A stretch of DNA of 64,000 bases from an uncultured Oscillospiraceae bacterium (GTDB lineage Bacteria > Bacillota > Clostridia > Oscillospirales > Oscillospiraceae). Numbering within the stretch: the stretch's first letter is position 1; each line of letters starts with the position of its first letter. Under the pieces are notes generated by a model. That model did not search any database and had not been told where the DNA came from. It was given only the letters and a program-made list of their open reading frames with translations. Shown piece after piece: positions 1 to 6,694 of this stretch. Location of the stretch: positions 1 through 64,000 of the forward strand of contig CAJUPU010000016.1 of assembly GCA_910588495.1 (NCBI GenBank). Reading direction: 5' to 3'. A program made the translations under genes and the position numbers.

Positions 1-163
1 ATTTCACACCACCCTTTCTTTTGCGGCTTTGTTTGGTTTACGACTGTTCGGCAGACAATTTTTACTGGCGCTACCGTCTATTATACTCATTTTCTCTTGA
101 TTGTTAATTCAAAAAATGTTATAACATATAAAGGACTTTTATCAATCAGTGGAGGGGACGGTT
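1..163. promoter_or_regulatory. AT-rich intergenic region upstream of the LysR gene
   Basis: No gene lies here. The reverse complement of bases 1-20 holds AAAGGGTGGTG, which would suit a ribosome binding site, so a minus-strand gene probably starts just left of the window. A leftward -10 box (TATAAT, read on the minus strand) sits at 80-85, but its -35 is poor. A perfect 12-bp palindrome, ATGTTATAACAT, at 116-127 lies 36 bases before the LysR start. It is a candidate operator for this LysR protein, since LysR-type regulators often bind dyads between themselves and a divergent target. Binding is inferred. Confidence 0.45.
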
Positions 164-1057
164 ATGAACACCTTTCAACTCACTTGCTTTTTGACTGTGG
201 CGGAAACTCTCAGCTTTGCGAAAGCCGCCAAGCTCCTCAATGTAACTCAGCCAGCGGTCACGCATCAAATCCATTCTTTGGAGGAGGAGTTGAACGCGCA
301 GTTATTTAAGCGCACCACGCGGTCGGTAGAGATCACCCAGGAAGGGCTGATCTTTTTGAACGACGCAAAAAATGTACTGAATATCATTTCGCTGGCGAAA
401 AAGCGGTTTGAGGAGCCTGTGGTGGATGACCGGCAGTTCTTCTCCATCGGCTGTCACAGCAACAATGAATTGCGCCTGTTGCCTGAGATACTGCGGCAAA
501 TGGCAGATTCCTGCCCTATGCTGTATCCTGTGTTTCAGGTCGTACCGTTCCAGCACTTGTACCAACTGCTGGACGAGGAAGCGGTCGATGTAATCATTGC
601 ATTTCAAGAAAAGAGTTCAAAGAAAATAGACGGCATTTACAAAGAGCTGACTCAGGTCCGTATCACCGGCGTTCTACCAGCCACCCATCCGCTGGCAGAA
701 AAGGAGCTGCTGGATGAGGACGATCTCCGAACACAGCGGCTGCTCCTGCTTGACCCACAGATATGCCCCGACAACTTGAATGCCGTACAGCACGAATTGA
801 CAACGGGAAGGGCCGTATCTGAATTGCTCATGTGCGGGTCAGCCGATGCCTGCATCACGCTGGCCAAGGCCGGTTTTGGGCTTGCCGTCCAGCCTGATTT
901 CCCGGCCCTGCGGGACCCCGCCTTGGCCTACATTCCAATCAAAGATGTGGAGCCCTTGTCCTATGGGGCATACTACAAGAGCGTAACAGGAAAGCCGATG
1001 CTGAAGCTCTTTCTGCAATTGTGTAAGGATAACTTTCCTGTCAGGCCGGAGTTATGA
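164..1057 (+). CDS. LysR-family transcriptional regulator
   Basis: This is a 297-residue LysR-type regulator: an N-terminal winged helix-turn-helix (about residues 1-60, with the family hallmark AAKLLNVTQPAVTHQIHSLE) followed by a periplasmic-binding-protein-like effector domain. The ATG at 164 is preferred over the GTG at 149 because GGAGG at 151-155 is well placed for it. Length is normal for the family. The target is unknown; candidates are the MATE gene downstream or an unseen divergent gene to the left. Base composition is AT-richer than in the rest of the window, shared with the next two genes, which suggests separate ancestry. Confidence 0.93.
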   Translation: MNTFQLTCFLTVAETLSFAKAAKLLNVTQPAVTHQIHSLEEELNAQLFKRTTRSVEITQEGLIFLNDAKNVLNIISLAKKRFEEPVVDDRQFFSIGCHSNNELRLLPEILRQMADSCPMLYPVFQVVPFQHLYQLLDEEAVDVIIAFQEKSSKKIDGIYKELTQVRITGVLPATHPLAEKELLDEDDLRTQRLLLLDPQICPDNLNAVQHELTTGRAVSELLMCGSADACITLAKAGFGLAVQPDFPALRDPALAYIPIKDVEPLSYGAYYKSVTGKPMLKLFLQLCKDNFPVRPEL

Positions 1058-1065
1058 AGCAGCGG

Positions 1066-1094
1066 TTGACTTTGATAAGTGCCTGTGCTACAAT
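1066..1094 (+). promoter_or_regulatory. Promoter of the MATE gene
   Basis: TTGACT (1066-1071), a 17-base spacer and TACAAT (1089-1094) form a near-consensus sigma-A promoter just after the LysR stop codon. It would give a leader of roughly 90 bases before the GTG start at 1193. Confidence 0.7.
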
Positions 1095-1132
1095 AGTCTC
1101 GCTTGTCAGAGGACTTGCGATCAAAAATCGTT

Positions 1133-1179
1133 GAAGTGGGATAAGCCCGTATAGGGTTTGTCCCACTTCTTGTTTTGTC
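1133..1179 (+). terminator. Leader hairpin with T-rich tail (attenuator-like)
   Basis: GAAGTGGGA (1133-1141) pairs with TCCCACTTC (1161-1169), and the pairing continues inward to CCC/GGG around a GTATA loop, giving a stem of about 16 pairs including two G-T wobbles. A T-rich tract (TTGTTTTGT) follows. It can terminate LysR transcription, but because the MATE promoter lies upstream of it, it also sits in the MATE leader and could attenuate that gene. Confidence 0.65.
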
Positions 1180-1192
1180 TGGAGGTATTTTT

Positions 1193-2512
1193 GTGAATGA
1201 CAAACTGAAAAATCTGTGGCGATACATCTTCCCAGCTATGGGCGGGCTGTTCGTGACCTACCTCTACAATGTGGTAGACGGCATATTCGTGGGCCAGGGT
1301 GTGGGGGCGGCAGCTCTGGGTGCCGTAAACATTGGCGTTCCGTTCATTACTTTTTCCGTTGCTGTTGCGGCGATGTTTCCTATGGGCGGAGCAACGGTGG
1401 TCGCCATCCGAATGGGCCGAGGAGACAAGGAGGGAGCAAACCATGCCTTTATGACCTCGGTTGCACTGACGCTGCTGGTATCGCTCCTGCTCACGATGGC
1501 AGGGATGGTGTTCTGTGACCAAATTATCGACATGAGCGGCGGACGCACCCTCGGCAAAGCCATGCGGGATATGGCGGCAGATTATCTGTTCTATTACTGC
1601 GCTTTTTCTATCCCTATGCTGATGAGTACCTGCTTGTCTGCTTTTGTGCGGAATGACGGCTCCCCGACCCTGTCCTTTGCAGGGATGTGTGGGGGAGCAG
1701 GAGCAAATATCTTCCTGGACTGGCTGTTCATCTTTCCGCTGGACATGGGCGTGATCGGCGCGGCCATCGCCTCCGGGCTGGGTCAGGTGTTTTCTGTGGC
1801 TGTTCTCCTCTCCCATTTTGTGAGGAGACAGGGTAGCCTGCGTTTTCGGCGGTTCCATCTCAGCGGAGCATTGGCAATGAAAATCTGCAAGCGGGGTGTT
1901 CCGGAGGCCGTTTCCCAACTGACAACGCCAGTTACCGCTCTCTGCTACAACCTCATGCTGGCAAGGCTGGTGGGCGACATTGGGGTGTCTACATTCAGTG
2001 TTCTGAGTTTTATCTACTCACTGGCAAACGCCATTTTGTCGGGAGTGGCGCAGGGTTTACAGCCCCTTTGGGGGAACTGCTACGGAGAGCAGGATACAGA
2101 TGGGATGAACGAGTATTTCCGTTGGGGAATCCGCATCAATGCCACACTATCCGTAGCCATCTACGGACTGCTGCTTTTCTTCACCGAACCAGTGATTCGC
2201 ATTTTTAATCAGGACCTGGAGCTTGTTCAAAACGCCTCCGCAGCTTTGCCGTTGTTCAGCCTTTCCTTCATCCCGATGGCGTTAAATCTGATTTACACGG
2301 CGTTTCTATACTCCACCAAACGGACGCTCCAGGCCGATGCCATTTCCTTTAGTCGGGGTATTGTCTTAAAAGCGGCGGCTATTTTCTGTTTGCCCGCTCT
2401 TTTGGGCGGCGATACGATTTGGCTTGCCCCGCTTGCCGCAGAACTTCTGACACTGTTGCTGGCGCTGGTGCTTTCCAAAACAGCGAAACCTGTCAAGAGT
2501 ATTGATAAATAA
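1193..2512 (+). CDS. MATE-family multidrug/cation efflux transporter
   Basis: This is a 439-residue polytopic membrane protein of the MATE (MatE) family, which exports organic cations and drugs in exchange for Na+ or H+. About twelve hydrophobic segments are visible in two homologous halves, starting with a GLFVTYLYNVVDGIFVGQG helix typical of the Clostridial/MepA-like branch. The GTG at 1193 is chosen because GGAGG at 1181-1185 has a 7-base spacing; the TTG at 1175 has no site. The gene has its own promoter and a strong leader hairpin. Substrate cannot be read from sequence. Confidence 0.9.
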   Translation: MNDKLKNLWRYIFPAMGGLFVTYLYNVVDGIFVGQGVGAAALGAVNIGVPFITFSVAVAAMFPMGGATVVAIRMGRGDKEGANHAFMTSVALTLLVSLLLTMAGMVFCDQIIDMSGGRTLGKAMRDMAADYLFYYCAFSIPMLMSTCLSAFVRNDGSPTLSFAGMCGGAGANIFLDWLFIFPLDMGVIGAAIASGLGQVFSVAVLLSHFVRRQGSLRFRRFHLSGALAMKICKRGVPEAVSQLTTPVTALCYNLMLARLVGDIGVSTFSVLSFIYSLANAILSGVAQGLQPLWGNCYGEQDTDGMNEYFRWGIRINATLSVAIYGLLLFFTEPVIRIFNQDLELVQNASAALPLFSLSFIPMALNLIYTAFLYSTKRTLQADAISFSRGIVLKAAAIFCLPALLGGDTIWLAPLAAELLTLLLALVLSKTAKPVKSIDK

Positions 2513-2546
2513 ATCTTATAGGATATAAAGATTACTTCACAATAAT

Positions 2547-2589
2547 TTAGCACTCTCGTATTGACAGTGCTAATCCAGACGGCTATACT
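2547..2589 (+). promoter_or_regulatory. CIRCE operator over a sigma-A promoter (hsp20)
   Basis: TTAGCACTC, nine bases, then CAGTGCTAA (2547-2573) matches the CIRCE element TTAGCACTC-N9-GAGTGCTAA with one mismatch. It covers the -35 box of a strong promoter: TTGACA (2561-2566), a 17-base spacer and TATACT (2584-2589). CIRCE is the established binding site of the heat-shock repressor HrcA, so HrcA control of the downstream hsp20 gene is a firm inference. Confidence 0.9.
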
Positions 2590-2650
2590 ATGAGCATAAC
2601 CACAAACCAAGCGCGGTGCAAAAACCGCAAGTCTGAAAGGAGTAATTTTT

Positions 2651-3070
2651 ATGTTGACCCCGTATCTGATGGCAAAGAATATGTTCGATGAGCTGGCCGA
2701 GTCCGCTTTCACCGCAAATACCCTGCGCGGCATGATGAACACAGACATCAAGGAGAGCGACGAGGGTTACGAGCTGGACATCGACCTGCCCGGCGTCCAC
2801 AAGGAAAACCTCGCCGCCGAACTGAAGGACGGCTACCTCTGCATCAGCGCGACCGTGGAGCAGACGCACAACGACAATGTTCAGAACGAGCGATATCTGC
2901 GCCGGGAACGTTTCATCGGCTCCTGCCGCCGCAGCTTCTATGTGGGGGATAAGGTCAAGCAGGAGGACATCCACGCCAAGTTTGAGGACGGCATCCTGCG
3001 TCTGTTTATCCCCAAAGTGAGCCAGGTGGTTCAGGTGGAGCAGAAGAACTTGATTGCCATTGAGGGCTAA
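2651..3070 (+). CDS. Hsp20/alpha-crystallin small heat shock protein
   Basis: This 139-residue protein has a full alpha-crystallin domain (about residues 30-135: YELDIDLPGVHKENL, later FEDGILRLFIPK). Small heat shock proteins are ATP-independent cytosolic holdases that form oligomers and keep unfolded proteins soluble. AAAGGAG at 2636-2642 precedes the ATG. The gene stands alone between a CIRCE-controlled promoter and a strong terminator, so it is a monocistronic heat-shock unit. The C-terminal IXI-type motif is not clear; the tail ends shortly after the core domain. Confidence 0.95.
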   Translation: MLTPYLMAKNMFDELAESAFTANTLRGMMNTDIKESDEGYELDIDLPGVHKENLAAELKDGYLCISATVEQTHNDNVQNERYLRRERFIGSCRRSFYVGDKVKQEDIHAKFEDGILRLFIPKVSQVVQVEQKNLIAIEG

Positions 3071-3073
3071 AAG

Positions 3074-3115
3074 CATCCCTGGTCTCGCGCTTTGTAGCGG
3101 GGCCAGGGATGTTTT
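3074..3115 (+). terminator. Terminator after hsp20
   Basis: CATCCCTGG pairs with CCAGGGATG (3074-3111), followed by TTTT; it starts three bases after the hsp20 stop codon. Confidence 0.85.
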
Positions 3116-3130
3116 CTGTGTATGAGGTTT

Positions 3131-3180
3131 AACGATAGCCCCAATAAAAGCACGATAACCAATAAATCCACGATAGCCCC
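3131..3180. repeat. Three degenerate direct repeats of about 18-20 bp
   Basis: AACGATAGCCCC (3131), CACGATAACC (3151) and CACGATAGCCCC (3169) recur at 20- and 18-base steps, the first two followed by AATAAA. They lie in the gene-free gap between two terminators. No function is evident. Confidence 0.4.
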
Positions 3181-3202
3181 CTCTCTAAAGCCCCAGAAAT
3201 GC

Positions 3203-3254
3203 AAAAAGGCCCACCGCTGGTCTGGAAATTTATCCAGCCAGCGGTGGGCCTTTT
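3203..3254. terminator. Long bidirectional hairpin terminator
   Basis: AAAAGGCCCACCGCTGG (3203-3219) pairs perfectly with 3238-3254, and TCTGG/CCAG extends the stem inward. A tracts and T tracts at both ends make it usable in both directions, separating hsp20 from the tRNA unit. Confidence 0.85.
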
Positions 3255-3303
3255 CTCAAAAGTGTTAATAAAGCGGCTATTTTCGGCGGTTTAGGACAAA
3301 ATC

Positions 3304-3348
3304 AAGGACGATTATCCCGATACCCATTGTATCAGAATAACCGTCCTT
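3304..3348 (-). terminator. Probable tRNA-Val terminator hairpin
   Basis: AAGGACG/CGTCCTT, TTAT/ATAA and GATAC/GTATC nest to form an interrupted stem just past the 3' end of the tRNA. On the minus strand it is followed by GATTTTGTCC, a modest T-rich tract. Confidence 0.6.
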
Positions 3349-3351
3349 AGA

Positions 3352-3428
3352 TGGTGGACGATACAGGACTCGAACCTGTGACCTCCCGCACGTCAAGCGG
3401 ATGCTCATACCAGCTGAGCTAATCGTCC
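3352..3428 (-). tRNA. tRNA-Val (anticodon GAC)
   Basis: On the minus strand the acceptor arms GGACGAT/ATCGTCC pair. The D stem is GCTC/GAGC, the anticodon stem TCCGC/GCGGG encloses the loop TTGACGT, and the T arm is ACAGG-TTCGAGT-CCTGT. CCA is encoded. The loop gives anticodon GAC, which reads valine codons GUC and GUU. All arms are intact. Its 3' end faces the AT-richer segment at 1-3300, the side on which integrases place islands. Confidence 0.95.
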
Positions 3429-3465
3429 AAATATCCTTTTTTCTGTCACACACGGAACAAGATAT

Positions 3466-3494
3466 ATTATAGCGTCCACTCCCCCGCTTGTCAA
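3466..3494 (-). promoter_or_regulatory. Consensus promoter of tRNA-Val
   Basis: Read on the minus strand: TTGACA (3494-3489), a 17-base spacer and TATAAT (3471-3466), a perfect sigma-A consensus about 40 bases before the tRNA. Confidence 0.85.
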
Positions 3495-3516
3495 GAGTTT
3501 TTTCCCGTGATATACT
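3488..3516 (+). promoter_or_regulatory. Promoter of the SDR gene
   Basis: TTGTCA (3488-3493), a 17-base spacer and TATACT (3511-3516) lie upstream of the SDR gene. The -35 box coincides with the -35 box of the divergent tRNA promoter, so the two promoters cannot be occupied at once. Confidence 0.75.
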
Positions 3517-3543
3517 GCTGTCAAAAAGCAAAGGAGCGCCGCC

Positions 3544-4275
3544 ATGAGATACGCGCTGATCACCGGCGGTTCCCGAGGCATCGGGGCCGCCGCCGCCCGC
3601 ATGTTCGCCCGCCGGGGCTGGGGGGTGGCCGTGGGCTATGAGCACAGCCAGAGCTCCGCCCTGGCCTTGGTCCGGGAGCTGGAGTCCCTGGGCGTCCCCG
3701 CCATGGCCGTCAGGGCCGATGTGGCCGACCTCCGCCAGGTGGAGCGGATGGTTGACAATGTGTTAGAAAAATTTTGTCAACTTGACATTTTGGTCTGCTC
3801 CGCCGGGATCTCTCACCTGGGCCTCATCAGTCAGATCGACGAACACCAATGGCGGCGTTTGTTCGCCGTCAATGTGGACGGCGTCCACCACTGCTGCCGG
3901 GCCGTCCTCCCCCACATGCTGGAGCGAAAGTCCGGCTCCATCGTCACCGTATCCTCCATGTGGGGGCAGGTGGGGGCCTCCTGCGAGGCGGCCTACTCCG
4001 CCACCAAAGGGGCGGTCATCGCCTACACCAAGGCCCTGGCCAAGGAGCTGGGCCCCTCCAATATCCGGGCAAACTGCGTGGCGCCCGGGGTCATCGATAC
4101 GGAAATGAACGCCCACCTCTCCCCAGAGGACCTATCCGCCCTGGCGGACGAGACCCCCATGGGCCGCATCGGCACGCCGGAGGAGGCCGCCGCAGCCATC
4201 ACCTTCCTCGCTTCGGACGAGGCGTCCTTCCTCACCGGCCAGGTGGTGGCCCCCAACGGCGGGCTGGTGGTCTGA
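3544..4275 (+). CDS. Short-chain dehydrogenase/reductase (FabG-like)
   Basis: This 243-residue SDR has the classical features: the nucleotide-binding TGGSRGIG at residues 7-14, a CSAG motif near residue 87, catalytic Ser near 139 and YSATK near 153, and a C-terminal GG-containing end (ASFLTGQVVAPNGG). It resembles 3-oxoacyl-ACP reductase FabG, but nothing nearby belongs to fatty-acid synthesis, so the substrate is open. AAAGGAG precedes the ATG at 3544. An unusual AT-rich patch (3750-3795) inside the gene carries the inverted repeat GTTGACAA-N15-TTGTCAAC, also present over the next promoter. Confidence 0.88.
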   Translation: MRYALITGGSRGIGAAAARMFARRGWGVAVGYEHSQSSALALVRELESLGVPAMAVRADVADLRQVERMVDNVLEKFCQLDILVCSAGISHLGLISQIDEHQWRRLFAVNVDGVHHCCRAVLPHMLERKSGSIVTVSSMWGQVGASCEAAYSATKGAVIAYTKALAKELGPSNIRANCVAPGVIDTEMNAHLSPEDLSALADETPMGRIGTPEEAAAAITFLASDEASFLTGQVVAPNGGLVV

Positions 4276-4342
4276 CCGCGGAAGTCCGTCACTATATCAT
4301 ATAACGGCTTTTTCCCCCTTCCGGTCCTTGTGGGTTTTTACA

Positions 4343-4379
4343 GTTGACAACTCTCACTCCTCAGTATATAATTGTCAAC
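4343..4379 (+). promoter_or_regulatory. Consensus liv promoter inside an inverted repeat
   Basis: TTGACA (4344-4349), a 17-base spacer and TATAAT (4367-4372) are a perfect sigma-A promoter. It is bracketed by GTTGACAA (4343-4350) and TTGTCAAC (4372-4379), an 8-bp perfect inverted repeat. The arms overlap the -35 and the end of the -10, so a bound repressor would block polymerase; the repressor is unknown. A GC-rich leader hairpin follows near 4385-4405. Confidence 0.8.
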
Positions 4380-4457
4380 AATCTGGGGGGCGCAATCGTG
4401 CCCCCTTCGATATTAGAGGACCGTGCGCATATCACATAGTGCAAGGAGGAAACCAGA

Positions 4458-5696
4458 ATGAAAAAGAAAGATCTTGCGGCGCTGCTCATGGCCGGCGCCA
4501 TGTGCTTCGGCCTGTTGGCGGGCTGCTCCAACAGCGGCGACAAGGCCAGCGGCGCCCCCGCCTCCGATGCGGGTGCCCAGGAGAGCGCCCCCGGCGGCAG
4601 CCAGGGCAGCGGCGACGCCGTCACCATCAAGGTGGGCGGCATCGGCCCCATCACCGGCGACGCCGCCCAGTACGGCACCGCCACCCAGTGGGGCGCGGAG
4701 ATCGCCGTGGACGAGATCAACGCCCTGAACGGCCCCGTCAAGCTGGAGTTCCGGTACGAGGACGACACCAACGTGGCCGACACCGCCGTGTCCGCCTACA
4801 ACGCCCTGAAGGACTGGGCCAAGGACGCGCCCCTGGTGATCTACGGCACTACCACCACCGCTCCCTGCGTGGCCGTGTCCGCCGAGACCTTCAACGACCG
4901 CTACTTCCAGCTCACCCCCTCCGCCTCCTCCCCCGACGTGGTGGCGGGCAAGGACAACGTGTTCCAGATGTGCTTCACCGACCCCTACCTGGGCACCGCC
5001 GGGGCTGAGTACCTGAACAGCAAGGGCCTGGGCACCAAGTACGGCATCATCTACAACAACGGCGACCCCTACTCCACCGGCATCGCCGAGGCTTTCATCA
5101 CCAAGGCCGGCGAGCTGGGCATGGAGCTGGTGGCCACCCAGACCTATCCCGATGACAAGACCACCGACTACACCGTGCAGCTCAATGCCTGCAAAGACGC
5201 CGGGGCCGATGTGGTGTTCCTGCCCATCTACTACACCCCCGCCTCCCTGATCCTGGCCCAGGCCAAGCAGATGAGCTACGCGCCCCTGTTCATCGGCGGC
5301 GACGGCATGGACGGCATGCTGGACATGGAGGGCTTCGACAAGTCCCTGGCCGAGGGCCTGCTGCTCATGACTCCCTTCAGCGCCGGCGCCGAGGACGAGC
5401 GCACCCAGTCCTTCGTGAAGAAGTACCAGGAGGCCCACGGCATCCTGCCCAACCAGTTCGCGGCGGACGGCTATGACTGCATGTACGCCATCTACGAGGC
5501 CTGCTGCGAGTTGGAGGGCCTCGAGGGCATGGACAGCGCCGCGCTGTGCGACGCCCTGTCCGCCAAGTTCGGCGGCGGTGAGTTCTCCGTGGACGGCCTC
5601 ACCGGCAAGGGCATGACCTGGAAGGACACCGGCGAGATCGACAAGTCCCCGCTGATCTTCAAAGTGGAGAACGGCGCCTACGTGGACGCCCAGTGA
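4458..5696 (+). CDS. livK: Branched-chain amino acid ABC transporter, substrate-binding lipoprotein
   Basis: This 412-residue protein is an extracytoplasmic solute-binding protein of the Leu/Ile/Val-binding (type I periplasmic-binding) family. It starts with a lipoprotein signal ending in LLAGCSNSG (lipidated Cys near residue 23) and a low-complexity linker (to about residue 55). The two-lobed ligand domain begins VGGIGPITGDAAQYG. It captures the ligand outside the membrane and hands it to LivHM. AAGGAGG precedes the ATG. It is first in the operon with a consensus promoter and is followed by a GC-rich hairpin, in keeping with higher expression than the permease genes. True ligand could be another small amide or amino acid. 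Confidence 0.93.
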   Translation: MKKKDLAALLMAGAMCFGLLAGCSNSGDKASGAPASDAGAQESAPGGSQGSGDAVTIKVGGIGPITGDAAQYGTATQWGAEIAVDEINALNGPVKLEFRYEDDTNVADTAVSAYNALKDWAKDAPLVIYGTTTTAPCVAVSAETFNDRYFQLTPSASSPDVVAGKDNVFQMCFTDPYLGTAGAEYLNSKGLGTKYGIIYNNGDPYSTGIAEAFITKAGELGMELVATQTYPDDKTTDYTVQLNACKDAGADVVFLPIYYTPASLILAQAKQMSYAPLFIGGDGMDGMLDMEGFDKSLAEGLLLMTPFSAGAEDERTQSFVKKYQEAHGILPNQFAADGYDCMYAIYEACCELEGLEGMDSAALCDALSAKFGGGEFSVDGLTGKGMTWKDTGEIDKSPLIFKVENGAYVDAQ

Positions 5697-5735
5697 CCTG
5701 GCCGAGCCCCACGCGTTTCGCGCTTTGACTTCCAG

Positions 5736-5764
5736 CCGCGGCGGGAGAGTGTTCCCCGCCGCGG
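5736..5764 (+). other. Intra-operon hairpin between livK and livH
   Basis: A 10-bp perfect GC stem (CCGCGGCGGG with its complement) lies between the binding-protein and permease genes, and TATTTTTT follows 10 bases later. It probably causes partial termination or protects the livK mRNA 3' end. Confidence 0.65.
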
Positions 5765-5796
5765 CCCTGTCGTATTTTTTAGAGAGAGGTGAAGAA

Positions 5797-6687
5797 ATGT
5801 CCTTCCTGAACAACGCGATCACCGGCGTCAGCCTGGGCAGCATCTACGCCATCATCGCCCTGGGCTATACCATGGTGTACGGCATCGCCAAGATGCTGAA
5901 CTTCGCCCACGGCGACGTGATCATGGTGGGGGCCTATGTCTGCTTCCTCGCCATGGGCAGCCTGGGCCTGCCCCCGCTGGCCGGGGTGCTGCTGGCGGTG
6001 GTGGTGTGCACGGCGCTGGGCATCGCCATCGAGCGCCTGGCCTACAAGCCCCTGCGCTCCGCCCCCTCCCTGGCGGTGCTGATCACCGCCATCGGCGTCA
6101 GCTACCTGCTGCAAAACAGCGCCCAGCTCCTCTGGGGCGCGGACACCAAGACCTTCACCCCCATCGTCGGCACCGACCAGGAGTCCCGGCTGTGGCTGGT
6201 CCCCGGACAGCTGTCCATCTCCTATGTGGCCATCTTGTCCGTCGTTTGCTGCGTCGTGGTCATGATCGCCCTGGCCCTGTTCACCGGCCGGACCAAGATG
6301 GGCAAGGCCATGCGGGCCTGCTCGGAGGACAAGGGCGCGGCCCAGCTCATGGGCATCGACGTGAACACCACCATCTCCGTGACCTTCGCCATCGGCTCCG
6401 CCCTGGCGGCCATCGCAGGGGTGCTGATGTGTTCGGCCTACCCGGTGCTGTCTCCCACCACCGGCTCCCTGCCCGGCATCCGCGCCTTTACCGCCGCGGT
6501 GTTCGGCGGCATCGGCTCCATCCCGGGGGCGCTGCTGGGCGGCATTCTGCTGGGCGTCATCGAGACCTTTGCCAAGGCCTACATCTCCACCGACCTGTCC
6601 GACGCGGTGGTGTTCGCGGTGCTCATCATCGTGCTGCTGGTGCGGCCCGCCGGACTCATGGGCAAATACGTGCCCGAGAAAGTGTGA
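5797..6687 (+). CDS. livH: Branched-chain amino acid ABC transporter permease LivH
   Basis: This 296-residue inner-membrane permease has about eight hydrophobic segments and the LivH family start (GVSLGSIYAIIALGYTMVYG, then LNFAHGD). It forms the translocation channel with LivM. The ATG at 5797 is chosen because AGAGGTG sits at the right distance, while an upstream in-frame extension to 5725 crosses the intergenic hairpin and has no ribosome site. It is followed after 7 bases by livM. Confidence 0.93.
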   Translation: MSFLNNAITGVSLGSIYAIIALGYTMVYGIAKMLNFAHGDVIMVGAYVCFLAMGSLGLPPLAGVLLAVVVCTALGIAIERLAYKPLRSAPSLAVLITAIGVSYLLQNSAQLLWGADTKTFTPIVGTDQESRLWLVPGQLSISYVAILSVVCCVVVMIALALFTGRTKMGKAMRACSEDKGAAQLMGIDVNTTISVTFAIGSALAAIAGVLMCSAYPVLSPTTGSLPGIRAFTAAVFGGIGSIPGALLGGILLGVIETFAKAYISTDLSDAVVFAVLIIVLLVRPAGLMGKYVPEKV

Positions 6688-6694
6688 GGCGGCC

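Noticed and set aside
97..309. 70-codon frame overlapping the LysR start
   Set aside because: It shares DNA with the LysR helix-turn-helix in another frame and lacks a ribosome site.
4413..5843. Long minus-strand frame across livK
   Set aside because: Composition-driven shadow; livK has a lipoprotein signal and a binding-protein domain on the plus strand.
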